Shown here one piece after another: positions 1 to 6,166 of a stretch of DNA of 9,925 bases. The stretch covers positions 1 to 9,925 of the forward strand of contig CAINWC010000270.1 in assembly GCA_903854305.1 (NCBI GenBank), written 5' to 3'. A model generated the notes under the pieces. The model was not told where the DNA came from, made no database searches, and saw only the letters and a list, made by a program, of their open reading frames with translations. Made by a program: the position numbers and the translations under genes. Position 1 is the stretch's first letter. Each line of letters begins with the position of its first letter. This DNA comes from an uncultured Pseudomonadota bacterium (lineage in GTDB: Bacteria; Pseudomonadota; Gammaproteobacteria; Burkholderiales; Methylophilaceae).

Positions 1-65
1 ATACGGCGACCACCGAGATCTACACAGGCGAAGACACTCTTTCCCTACACGACGCTCTCCGATCT
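1..65 (+). other. Illumina P5/TruSeq adapter with i5 index (sequencing artefact)
   Basis: Bases 1-25 match the P5 flow-cell oligo from its fifth base onward (ATACGGCGACCACC...). Bases 26-33 read AGGCGAAG, which matches the TruSeq HT i5 index known as D505. Bases 34-65 match the Read 1 primer site (starting ACACTCTTTCCC, ending CCGATCT), except that the usual CTCTTCC reads CTCTCC at about 55-60, so one T is missing. This is untrimmed library adapter at an assembly end, not genome. The deletion suggests low-quality sequence near this end, so reading frames just after base 66 deserve caution. Confidence 0.98.
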
Positions 66-132
66 GATTGTTAATGCCATCAACCTTTAGCCTAGAGACA
101 ATGCCTGCTTGTGACATTCCTGAAGGTTTCAC
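66..132 (-). CDS. Partial small ORF cut by the contig end; HTH-like N-terminus
   Basis: On the minus strand a frame opens at GTG (132-130) and stays open for 22 codons until the adapter junction at base 66, where the genome sequence stops. The visible peptide starts VKPSGMSQAG and continues IVSRLKVDGINN. The segment after GMSQAG looks like the turn and recognition helix of a helix-turn-helix, but 22 residues are too few to assign a family. Its GTG start overlaps the stop of the next minus-strand ORF by four bases (GTGA), the pattern of translational coupling. An equally good reading is that the two frames are one gene broken by a single-base error, since the adjoining adapter also carries a one-base deletion. 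I do not recognise the protein. Confidence 0.35.
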
Positions 133-293
133 TCGCTTGCTCTGGCGTAATCGGTAACTACAACAATCTCCTTCCCCCGCGGCGCTCTCATTAAATCAAT
201 CAGTATTATCTTGCCGATTGAGTCAAGGATAACCGCCTCGTTACGTGCTTGTTGCTTTAGTTTCATTGAGTCAACTTCATTTGTGTTGTTCAT
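129..293 (-). CDS. Small hypothetical protein, 54 aa
   Basis: The frame runs from ATG at 293 to TGA at 131-129 and encodes 54 residues, beginning MNNTNEVDSMKLKQQ and ending VVVTDYARASE. An in-frame ATG at 305 would add four residues; neither start has a clear ribosome binding site. The protein is mixed charged and aliphatic, with a central hydrophobic helix-like segment (about 21-35) followed by a basic APRGKE stretch. It has no signal peptide or Cys cluster. It overlaps the next minus-strand frame by GTGA. If one base were lost near 130, both would join into one protein whose basic segment and HTH-like tail would resemble a small DNA-binding protein. No family is recognised. The coding call rests on one open frame and the tight overlap, so it is tentative. 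Confidence 0.4.
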   Translation of the reverse strand: MNNTNEVDSMKLKQQARNEAVILDSIGKIILIDLMRAPRGKEIVVVTDYARASE

Positions 294-440
294 GCGCTTT
301 AACATAGTAGGAAATTTTGCTCGCTGTTCTACGCTGTATCAATACGTACAACTACTTACTGTTAACCGTTTATAAATCATGTCATTTAATGAAATTTGCC
401 GGTAGAGAAGGAAATCAAGCCGCAAAAAAAATTCTGAAAA

Positions 441-464
441 TATATCAGTGCTTGCACTGATATA
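441..464. promoter_or_regulatory. Perfect 11-bp dyad, candidate operator or minus-strand terminator
   Basis: TATATCAGTGC (441-451), a TT centre, and GCACTGATATA (454-464) form a perfect inverted repeat. Read on the minus strand, the arm is followed by TTTT and, after five bases, by eight T (complement of 424-431), which resembles an intrinsic terminator. The stem is AT-rich and no minus-strand gene lies immediately upstream to be terminated. The dyad sits between the minus-strand small ORFs and the plus-strand gene at 585, so a protein-binding operator in a divergent control region is also plausible. The symmetry is directly visible; the function is inference. Confidence 0.45.
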
Positions 465-500
465 CGAAACCATCAGCTTCTTATAGGATAGCCTTAAATT

Positions 501-546
501 AATCTGCGCCGATATTATGCGTGAGCTAATAATATCGTCTTAGATT
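501..546. promoter_or_regulatory. Two-part imperfect hairpin upstream of the 150-aa ORF
   Basis: AATCT (501-505) pairs with AGATT (542-546). Inside it, after a symmetric 4 x 4 internal loop (506-509 against 538-541), CGATATTAT (510-518) pairs with ATAATATCG (529-537) around a 10-nt loop. The structure ends about 30 bases before the GGAGG of the gene at 585 and could be part of its 5' leader or a binding site. It lacks the conserved outer boxes (RYYYAAC and GTTRRRY) of an integron attC site. The rest of 306-584 is AT-rich, and I could not assign a convincing -35/-10 pair in it. Confidence 0.35.
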
Positions 547-575
547 GGCGTGTGTTTTTTATTAAATTGCTAGCT

Positions 576-580
576 GGAGG
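576..580 (+). promoter_or_regulatory. Ribosome binding site deciding the ATG at 585
   Basis: GGAGG lies four bases before ATG at 585. An upstream in-frame GTG at 552 has no such site and would place the GGAGG inside the coding sequence, so 585 is the preferred start. Confidence 0.75.
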
Positions 581-584
581 ATAT

Positions 585-1037
585 ATGTTCGATTTTGTAA
601 AATCAGAAAATATGAAGCATTTTGAGAAATGCATCTCGGATATTAGCGGCAAAGAAGTCGCACCCATGAGCATGTCTGTTTACAACTGCTTGAAACTATT
701 CAACCAAAGATATAGTGATATGCCAAGTTGGAAGAAATCTGTTAGCAATCAGGCTGAGTGGCTTACTTACTTAACCACTTTGGCTAGGGATAATTTGGAC
801 AAAGAAATGAATAGAGAACTACCATTGGGCACAAGCAATGGCGTTTATATGACTATATTTTTCTTCAAAGCCGTTGCAATGAACGAAGCGTTAATTAGCA
901 TCAATGCGATGTCAGACTACATAGAAAAATTCAATAGAATTGGTTATCAAATATCACAAGACTCAAATGATGCTTGTGGAATGCATGTTAAAGTTAAACC
1001 ACAACCCCGTGCTGATCTGCGCACACTGCATTTTTGA
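585..1037 (+). CDS. Hypothetical protein, 150 aa, unrecognised
   Basis: The frame starts at ATG 585 behind GGAGG and stops at TGA 1035-1037. The protein has no signal peptide. It is rich in Met (10) and aromatic residues and has three scattered Cys (16, 35, 131). Residues about 5-75 look helical and charged. A hydrophobic stretch at about 87-108 (VYMTIFFFKAVAMNEALISI) is probably a buried helix, being interrupted by Lys, Asn and Glu, rather than a clear membrane span. The tail after about residue 134 becomes basic and Pro-containing (KVKPQPRADLR). I do not recognise a family and assign no function. The gene stands alone, converges on lysR with a 42-bp gap, and has dyads upstream. Its AT-rich, orphan character beside a contig break fits an accessory gene. 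Coding is supported by the ribosome binding site and the uninterrupted frame. Confidence 0.7.
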   Translation: MFDFVKSENMKHFEKCISDISGKEVAPMSMSVYNCLKLFNQRYSDMPSWKKSVSNQAEWLTYLTTLARDNLDKEMNRELPLGTSNGVYMTIFFFKAVAMNEALISINAMSDYIEKFNRIGYQISQDSNDACGMHVKVKPQPRADLRTLHF

Positions 1038-1079
1038 TAAGCTTATTTAAGCCACTATTTACGAATAAGAACACATAAA

Positions 1080-1961
1080 TTATCCGACTGATGCCTTGAT
1101 AATTTCAGCCAAACGTCTTACACCGGGACCAGCAAAGTCAGGATTAGCCAGTACTAGATATAGCGGAATCTCGCGCACACCGCCTTCTCTTAAACGTAGC
1201 GGACGGAGCAAGCCTGAACGCAGCTCTTCTCGAATATGTGCTTCAGGTAACCATGCAAAACCGAAGCCCATACTAACAGCTTCTATAGATGTCGCCACTT
1301 GGCTGACAGTCCATCGCTGATCCACCTCTACAAAAACTGCACGTCGATCACGCTTAACGCCGGAATCACGTACAACTAAGTGTCGATATGCCCGTAGGTC
1401 AGCAAAAGTTAAGGTGCGGCCTAAATGGTGTAGCGGATGATCTGCGTGAGCAACAGCCACGATTCTGATACGCGTCAGCAGATCGCCCAAAAAACCTGGG
1501 GGCGGCTGTGGTGAAATTGCAATATCCGCCTCACCCTTGAGGAGTGCATCAGCTGTTCCACCAATCACTGACTCAATCAATTCAATGCGGGTACGAGGGC
1601 TCTCCTGACCAAACTGATCCAAACAAGCCAACAATAAGTGAGATGGAAAGAGAATTTCAGCGGCAATATTAATGATAGCTTCCCAACCAGCAGAAAGTGC
1701 ATGTGCAGCGCGCTCCAAATCGTTTGCCTCATTCACCAAGGCGAGTGCTCGCCGATAAAGCATTTGCCCTGTTGGCGTGAGCAATGCTTTACGCCCTTTT
1801 ATCTCGAATGCTTTAACACCTAATAAAGATTCAACTTTCTGAATGGCATAAGTAACAGCCGATTGGCTCTTATGTAAAGCTTCTGCTGCTTGGGCATATC
1901 CCCCAGCATCAACAATGGTAATCAATGTACGCCATTGCTCTAAGGTAATATTAGGTGCCAT
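1080..1961 (-). CDS. LysR-type transcriptional regulator
   Basis: This cytoplasmic LysR-family regulator has 293 residues from the chosen ATG at 1961, close to the usual length of about 300. Residues 6-65 form the N-terminal winged helix-turn-helix: ITLEQWRTL, then AGGYAQAAEALHKSQSAVTY as the DNA-reading part, then LLGVKAFEIKGRKALLTPTG. A linker helix covers about 66-90. The rest is the type 2 periplasmic-binding-like effector domain, with recognisable pieces such as ADIAISPQ and VSMGFGFAWLP. An ATG at 1979 would add six residues, but it has no ribosome binding site and leaves an untypically long segment before the HTH. The gene is divergent from yceI and pirin and probably controls them and itself through the dyad at 1997-2027. 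The effector is unknown. The family call is firm; the target is inference. Confidence 0.93.
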   Translation of the reverse strand: MAPNITLEQWRTLITIVDAGGYAQAAEALHKSQSAVTYAIQKVESLLGVKAFEIKGRKALLTPTGQMLYRRALALVNEANDLERAAHALSAGWEAIINIAAEILFPSHLLLACLDQFGQESPRTRIELIESVIGGTADALLKGEADIAISPQPPPGFLGDLLTRIRIVAVAHADHPLHHLGRTLTFADLRAYRHLVVRDSGVKRDRRAVFVEVDQRWTVSQVATSIEAVSMGFGFAWLPEAHIREELRSGLLRPLRLREGGVREIPLYLVLANPDFAGPGVRRLAEIIKASVG

Positions 1962-1996
1962 GCTGATTAATACATCCAATTAACTGATAATTAATA

Positions 1997-2027
1997 GCAA
2001 ATTATTATACTTTTCAATCTAATTTGC
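1997..2027. promoter_or_regulatory. Dyad with TATAAT, candidate LysR operator and lysR promoter
   Basis: GCAAATTA (1997-2004) and TAATTTGC (2020-2027) form a perfect 8-bp inverted repeat with a 15-bp spacer. It lies in the divergent lysR-yceI gap, where LysR-type regulators normally bind. Read on the minus strand, a perfect TATAAT occupies 2009-2004, inside the dyad, and would place the lysR transcript start near 1997, 36 bases before the chosen start codon. No good -35 lies at the normal 17-bp spacing (a TTGCAA is 14 bp away). Binding here would cover the lysR -10, which is typical of autorepression. The symmetry and TATAAT are seen; the role is inferred. Confidence 0.5.
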
Positions 2028-2090
2028 AAAGCGTTTAATGTTATTACTTTAATTTAGATACTAAGTTTCTGAAAAATCACATTTCACGTT

Positions 2091-2106
2091 TTTAAAATAT
2101 TTTAAA
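2091..2106. promoter_or_regulatory. 16-bp AT palindrome near the yceI start
   Basis: TTTAAAATATTTTAAA is a perfect 16-bp palindrome ending 26 bases before the yceI start codon. It contains TAAAAT (2093-2098), which could serve as a -10 for yceI, but no matching -35 is evident at 16-18 bp, which would suit an activator-dependent promoter. Being only A and T, the palindrome may also be chance in AT-rich DNA. Confidence 0.3.
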
Positions 2107-2120
2107 CGCTACTTTTTTAC

Positions 2121-2125
2121 AGGAG
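2121..2125 (+). promoter_or_regulatory. Ribosome binding site of yceI
   Basis: AGGAG sits seven bases before the ATG at 2133, which is ideal spacing and fixes the start of the secreted protein directly before its signal peptide. Confidence 0.85.
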
Positions 2126-2132
2126 TCACACC

Positions 2133-2699
2133 ATGAAACGCTTCGCCTTTTTAGCCATTGCTGCATCTATTTCAACGGCAGCAATCGCTGCACCAGAAAC
2201 CTATGTGATCGATGGCAATCATACTTTACCGCGCTTTTCTTACAGCCATTTTGGTTATTCAACGCAGCTAAGCCGCTTTGATAAAACTTCAGGAAAAATC
2301 GTGCTTGATCGTACCGCTAAAACCGGTTCAGTGGATGTCACCATCAGCACAACATCAGTCAATACTGGCATTCCATTATTTAACGAACATATTCAGGGAG
2401 AGGATTTCTTAAATACCGAAAAATTTCCAACCGCCACTTTCATATCGAATAAGGTTAACTTTGACGGCGACAAACCAAGCTCGATTGATGGCACACTTAC
2501 TCTTAAAGGCATAAGCAAACCTATTACGCTTACGGTCACTTCGTTCATGTGCATGTCACATCCAATGCTGAAAAAAGATGCTTGTGGCGCCAATGCGACC
2601 GCCACAGTAAAACGTACGGACTTTAATATGGGAAAACATGCGCCTTACGTTGGCGATGAAGTCACCATCACTTTGCCTGTTGAAGCTATCAAACAATAA
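2133..2699 (+). CDS. yceI: Secreted YceI-family protein (polyisoprenoid-binding-like)
   Basis: The protein has 188 residues. It starts with a Sec signal peptide (MKRFAFLAIAASISTAAIAA), with cleavage probably after Ala19 or Ala20, so it should be periplasmic. The mature part shows the YceI lipocalin-like beta-barrel signature: YVIDGNHTLPRFSYSHFG near its start, HIQGEDFLNTEKFPTATF in the middle, GTLTLKGISKPITLTV, and a C-terminal KRTDFNMGKHAPYVGDEVTI. Structures of family members hold a long polyisoprenoid or similar lipid in the barrel. E. coli YceI is base-induced, but the cellular role is not settled. Two Cys flank a short insert (CMSHPMLKKDAC, about residues 140-151) and could form a disulfide in the periplasm. 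It lies 81 bp before pirin on the same strand and is divergent from lysR. The symbol denotes the family, not proven orthology. Confidence 0.9.
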   Translation: MKRFAFLAIAASISTAAIAAPETYVIDGNHTLPRFSYSHFGYSTQLSRFDKTSGKIVLDRTAKTGSVDVTISTTSVNTGIPLFNEHIQGEDFLNTEKFPTATFISNKVNFDGDKPSSIDGTLTLKGISKPITLTVTSFMCMSHPMLKKDACGANATATVKRTDFNMGKHAPYVGDEVTITLPVEAIKQ

Positions 2700-2702
2700 A
2701 CA

Positions 2703-2757
2703 AGCAGTCGCAAAGTTATATAAGCCTAATCAATTCAGCCGTGGCTGCCGAACTGCT
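2703..2757 (+). other. Possible intercistronic hairpin between yceI and pirin
   Basis: AGCAGT (2703-2708) can pair with ACTGCT (2752-2757), with a small CAGC/GCTG hairpin (2736-2747) inside the long loop. There is no T tract after it, so it is not an intrinsic terminator and would not separate the two genes. It might affect transcript stability; the pairing is short and may be chance. Confidence 0.2.
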
Positions 2758-2780
2758 ACCGCTGGATTTTGGAGTATGAA

Positions 2781-3638
2781 ATGCAAATACGTAACCTAGA
2801 AAAAATTATCCAATCCATCCCAACTTCAGATGGTGGTGGTGTAAAACTACGCCGCAGCCTTGGACAATCCAGTACCTTACGTCTAGACCCATTTTTAATG
2901 CTTGACGAGTTTTCTTCAGACAATGCTGACGATTACATCGCAGGCTTTCCAGATCACCCACATCGCGGATTTGAAACGGTCACTTACATGCTTGATGGCC
3001 AAATGTTGCATCAAGATCATCTTGGCAATAAAGGCGAGTTAAAGAGTGGTGGCGCACAATGGATGACCGCAGGGCGCGGTATTATTCACTCCGAAATGCC
3101 CCAACAAGAAAGCGGACGCATGCGTGGTTTTCAGCTTTGGGTGAATCTACCGGCCAGTGAAAAAATGAAGCCCGCAGCCTATCGTGACATTCAACCTGAA
3201 GACATTCCTATGCTAACACTTAAGAATGGCACTACCGTGAAAGTCATCGCAGGTACAGCAGTGCTAGATGGCAACACGATACATGGACCGATTCAAGGCA
3301 TTAGTACCGAACCCTTGTTTCTAGATGTGCATCTGCCAGCTGGAGAGACCTTTACACAAGTGGTGACTGATAGCCACCACGCATTTATTTACCCCTACGA
3401 AGGTCAGGCTGCGATTGGGCCGAAAGCTGACCAACGCTTGCTGGCGCCTCAATCAGCTGGGGTACTATCTGCTGGAGATTGTATTGAAGTTAATGCTAAA
3501 GAAACAGTAACAGCCTTTTTATTACTGGCAGCGCGTCCACTCAGAGAACCAGTGGTGCAATACGGCCCTTTTGTGATGAATACGCGCGATGAAATTGAAC
3601 AAGCTATTGCAGATTACCAAAATGGTGAATTAGTTTGA
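2781..3638 (+). CDS. Pirin family protein (bicupin, quercetinase-like)
   Basis: The chosen start at ATG 2781 follows GGAG (2771-2774) by six bases and gives 285 residues, close to other bacterial pirins. A TTG four codons upstream (2769) would absorb this ribosome binding site and is rejected. The N-terminal cupin (about 20-120) carries the pirin signature with all four metal ligands expected from human pirin: His59 and His61 in DHPHRGFET, and His103 and Glu105 in GRGIIHSEMP. A characteristic MRGFQLWVNLP follows. The C-terminal cupin covers about 165-270. Pirins bind Fe(II) in the cytoplasm. Some have quercetin 2,3-dioxygenase activity and others act as protein partners, for example of pyruvate dehydrogenase in Serratia, so the reaction here is unknown. 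It is probably co-transcribed with yceI and controlled by the divergent LysR regulator. The gene converges with tilS. Confidence 0.93.
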   Translation: MQIRNLEKIIQSIPTSDGGGVKLRRSLGQSSTLRLDPFLMLDEFSSDNADDYIAGFPDHPHRGFETVTYMLDGQMLHQDHLGNKGELKSGGAQWMTAGRGIIHSEMPQQESGRMRGFQLWVNLPASEKMKPAAYRDIQPEDIPMLTLKNGTTVKVIAGTAVLDGNTIHGPIQGISTEPLFLDVHLPAGETFTQVVTDSHHAFIYPYEGQAAIGPKADQRLLAPQSAGVLSAGDCIEVNAKETVTAFLLLAARPLREPVVQYGPFVMNTRDEIEQAIADYQNGELV

Positions 3639-3713
3639 GGGGGGATAACGAGAACCAAGCCGGTCAACGATACTAAAACTTACCGCAGCATTAAAATGTC
3701 CAGTCCTGCAAAT
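3639..3713. other. Convergent pirin-tilS gap without clear terminator
   Basis: The 75-bp gap separates the ends of two convergent genes. I see no GC-rich stem followed by T on either strand. Termination may be Rho-dependent, or transcripts may overlap at their 3' ends. Confidence 0.4.
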
Positions 3714-5069
3714 TCATCTAAGTGCATCTTGCCAAGTAATCTCTACGCCTTGCTCATACTCTGCTGCCTGCAACTCATAAGCAATGCCGATACACGGTAC
3801 AAAAGCCAACGTATCGTGCCAATAAATCAGTGGTAAGTATTCACGTTGCCACGGTGGAATATTGGCTTCTTGCAATAAGTGCTTAAGTGTTCTGGTAGGT
3901 CTTAGTGCATTAGGCTTAAAGCGCTCACCGCCATCGCGATTGGTGATTCTCAACTTACTCATGCCAAACTTAAGCGCTAAACCAGCACCAGCCACTTGCT
4001 TAAACTGTAACTTACCGCCGTTTGGCAGCGTCAACGCTGCCTCACCGCTCCATACTAAATCAAAAGCTTGCGGGCTTTGCACATCAAGCAAATAAGCTCT
4101 TTGCTGGAATCTCTTTAGGGTTAAATGCTGCGCTTGATTATTTAGGTTTAATTGGATATTAATGTTGGCATCGGCTTTGGCATTAAATAGTTGCTTGATG
4201 ATTTCACTCAAATATTCGGCACTTGGCATGACTAGATTGTTTTTTGCAAACCACCAACGGAATACATTTTTAGCGCGAGTAAGCGGCAATGCCGCCAAGC
4301 CCTGCAAGCATAGACTGTTATTTAAGCGTAATTTTTCGGCATCAATTTCTGCCAGTGTATCTAACAAATCATTGGCTTCAGCTAGGTGTGATGCGCTTCT
4401 TGCAAGCACAGACTTAACCGCTTGATAACGTGCTTCCAAAACCGGCATCACTTCGTGGCGCACAAAATTTCGTTCATAGTGAGTGTCGCTATTGCTATCA
4501 TCATCGCACCATTGGAGATGATGCTGCACTGCGTAATCTTGCAGCGCTTTGCGTGACACATCAAGCAAAGGCCGCAGCAAACGCCTAGTCTTATCAACCG
4601 CAGCCATACTTGCCAAACCCTTAACACCAGCGCCTCTGAATAATTGCAATAAAAGCGTTTCTGCTTGGTCGTCCTGATGATGCGCAGTAACAATAAAGTC
4701 GGGCAATATTTCAGCGGACGCCTCTGGTAAGGTACCGCTAAATAAAGCCTCATAGCGCAATTGCCTTGCCGCGGCTTCAATGCCTAACTTGGTATTTTTA
4801 TCAATATTTACATGAACAATGTGCAAGGGTACATTCAATAATTCGCACTGCTTGGCGCAAAAATCAACCCAAGCATCTGCATGGGCACTTAGACCGTGAT
4901 GCACATGCATCGCATGTAAATTAAATGGGATTGTCTGCCGAATGATAGCCAGCAGATGAAGTAATACACAAGAATCCAAACCACCACTTAAACCCAACAA
5001 AAGCTGTTGATTGGGTTTTAATTGGTCGCCTAAGAAAGTGTTAACTTGAAGAAGTAAGGGGTCTTGCAT
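3714..5069 (-). CDS. tilS: tRNA(Ile) lysidine synthetase TilS
   Basis: TilS uses ATP and lysine to turn C34 of the CAU-anticodon tRNA-Ile into lysidine, so the tRNA reads AUA and is charged with Ile. The chosen ATG at 5069 gives 451 residues, similar to the E. coli type. The N-terminal ATP-pyrophosphatase domain has the PP-loop SGGLDS at 28-33, HVHHGLS at 55-61, and AHHQDDQAETLLLQLFRGAG at 129-148. NFVRHEVMPVL (201-211) follows. The C-terminal tRNA-binding domain covers about 373-451, with RDGGERFKP and LKHLLQEANIPPW. The frame stays open upstream to an ATG at 5183 inside accA, but that would add 38 low-complexity basic residues and run through a hairpin, so 5069 is preferred. No strong ribosome binding site precedes 5069. 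The gene lies 64 bp after accA on the same strand and is probably co-transcribed with it. Confidence 0.95.
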   Translation of the reverse strand: MQDPLLLQVNTFLGDQLKPNQQLLLGLSGGLDSCVLLHLLAIIRQTIPFNLHAMHVHHGLSAHADAWVDFCAKQCELLNVPLHIVHVNIDKNTKLGIEAAARQLRYEALFSGTLPEASAEILPDFIVTAHHQDDQAETLLLQLFRGAGVKGLASMAAVDKTRRLLRPLLDVSRKALQDYAVQHHLQWCDDDSNSDTHYERNFVRHEVMPVLEARYQAVKSVLARSASHLAEANDLLDTLAEIDAEKLRLNNSLCLQGLAALPLTRAKNVFRWWFAKNNLVMPSAEYLSEIIKQLFNAKADANINIQLNLNNQAQHLTLKRFQQRAYLLDVQSPQAFDLVWSGEAALTLPNGGKLQFKQVAGAGLALKFGMSKLRITNRDGGERFKPNALRPTRTLKHLLQEANIPPWQREYLPLIYWHDTLAFVPCIGIAYELQAAEYEQGVEITWQDALR

Positions 5070-5097
5070 TTTAGCAATTGCAGCTAAATCAAGATTC

Positions 5098-5127
5098 AGC
5101 GAAGTTCTTTTTTGAACTTCGCTTTTT
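5098..5127 (+). terminator. Perfect 10-bp hairpin with T tract on the plus strand
   Basis: AGCGAAGTTC (5098-5107), a T6 loop, and GAACTTCGCT (5114-5123) are followed by four more T. This has intrinsic-terminator form for plus-strand transcription, which is antisense to tilS and accA. On the minus strand the same stem has A runs in its loop and before it, and no T run after it. There it lies between the accA stop and the tilS start and would act only as an mRNA structure. The structure is seen; its use is inferred. Confidence 0.55.
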
Positions 5128-5133
5128 GACCGC

Positions 5134-6123
5134 TTACAATTTGGCTGGCTGTTTTTTTTCAACGACTTCTTTGAATTTTCCATAACCCATTAAGCGCTCG
5201 TAACGGCTAACCAGTAACACTTTAATAGACTTTGCTTTTAGTTTAGCAAGCTCTTCTTTAAGTGCTGTGCGTAATGTTTCCATCACCACCTCTGGTGAGC
5301 GATGTGAGCCGCCTAATGGTTCAGGAATGACACGATCGATTAAACCCATCGCTTTCAAGCGGTCAGCCGTGATTGCAAGCGACTCCGCAGCAACCGAGGC
5401 TTTATCTGCACTTTTATATAAAATTGAAGCACAGCCTTCAGGTGAAATAACCGAATAAGTACCATATTGCATCATCAGCAATTGATCCACTACGCCAAGC
5501 GCAAGCGCCCCGCCAGAGCCGCCCTCACCAATAATCACGCCGATAATTGGCGTTTTAAGTTCAGCCATTACATACAAATTGCGCGCAATCGCTTCTGATT
5601 GACCGCGCTCTTCAGCACCGATACCAGGATAAGCACCTGGCGTGTCAATCAAAGTAATAATAGGAATACCAAATTTTTCAGCTAGACGAAATAGTCGTAA
5701 AGCTTTGCGGTACCCTTCTGGGCGAGGCATACCAAAATTTCGATATTGGCGCTCTTTAACATCGCGGCCTTTTTGGTGGCCAATCACCATCACCGGCTGA
5801 CCTTCAAACCTTGCTAAACCACCGACTATGGCAGGGTCATCAGAGTAAGCTCTATCGCCATGCAGCTCTTCAAAGTCCGTAAACATGCCTTGAATATAAT
5901 CTAAGGTGTAAGGACGTTGCGGATGACGCGCCAACTGCGAAATTTGCCATGCACTTAAATTGCCATAAATATCTGCAGATAATTTTTGGTTTTTCTTTTC
6001 TAAAGCAGTTAATTCTTTAGATATATCCAAAGCATCATTGGCATCGTGCGCGGCTTGCAAACCTTCAATTTGGGTTTCAAGTTCTGCGATAGGTTGTTCA
6101 AAATCTAGGTAACTTATTTTCAT
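5134..6123 (-). CDS. accA: Acetyl-CoA carboxylase carboxyltransferase subunit alpha
   Basis: AccA pairs with AccD in an alpha2-beta2 carboxyltransferase that moves CO2 from biotinylated AccB to acetyl-CoA, forming malonyl-CoA for fatty acid synthesis in the cytoplasm. The protein has 329 residues, against 319 in E. coli. It starts [16 protein letters not shown] with a helical coiled-coil-like arm (about 8-50). The crotonase-fold core includes [11 protein letters not shown] (67-77), FEELHGDRA, the substrate segment [20 protein letters not shown] (158-177), and the glycine-rich oxyanion-hole motif [12 protein letters not shown] (199-210). [12 protein letters not shown] and a C-terminal [11 protein letters not shown] follow. 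All expected parts are present and intact. The ribosome binding site is weak. It sits between dnaE (149 bp upstream, holding a palindromic repeat) and tilS (64 bp downstream), the common betaproteobacterial order. Confidence 0.98.
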   Translation of the reverse strand: MKISYLDFEQPIAELETQIEGLQAAHDANDALDISKELTALEKKNQKLSADIYGNLSAWQISQLARHPQRPYTLDYIQGMFTDFEELHGDRAYSDDPAIVGGLARFEGQPVMVIGHQKGRDVKERQYRNFGMPRPEGYRKALRLFRLAEKFGIPIITLIDTPGAYPGIGAEERGQSEAIARNLYVMAELKTPIIGVIIGEGGSGGALALGVVDQLLMMQYGTYSVISPEGCASILYKSADKASVAAESLAITADRLKAMGLIDRVIPEPLGGSHRSPEVVMETLRTALKEELAKLKAKSIKVLLVSRYERLMGYGKFKEVVEKKQPAKL

Positions 6124-6166
6124 GTGCTTAACTCAATAATCAAAACTTATGTCTTAAAATATTCTA

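Noticed and set aside
501..546. Integron attC-like site
   Set aside because: It folds as a two-part hairpin, but the conserved RYYYAAC and GTTRRRY boxes are absent at its ends and it does not follow a cassette stop codon.
552..584. GTG start for the 150-aa ORF, 11 codons upstream
   Set aside because: It has no ribosome binding site, and the strong GGAGG directly precedes the ATG at 585.
1041..1052. GCTTA-TT-TAAGC as terminator between the 150-aa ORF and lysR
   Set aside because: The stem is five AT-rich base pairs with a two-base loop and no T tract on either strand; too weak to call.
2736..2747. CAGCC-GT-GGCTG as an intrinsic terminator between yceI and pirin
   Set aside because: The loop would be only two bases, the stem is short and no T tract follows. 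The two genes look co-transcribed.
2769..2780. TTG start for pirin, four codons upstream
   Set aside because: It would place the GGAG ribosome binding site inside the gene. The ATG at 2781 has that site at ideal spacing.
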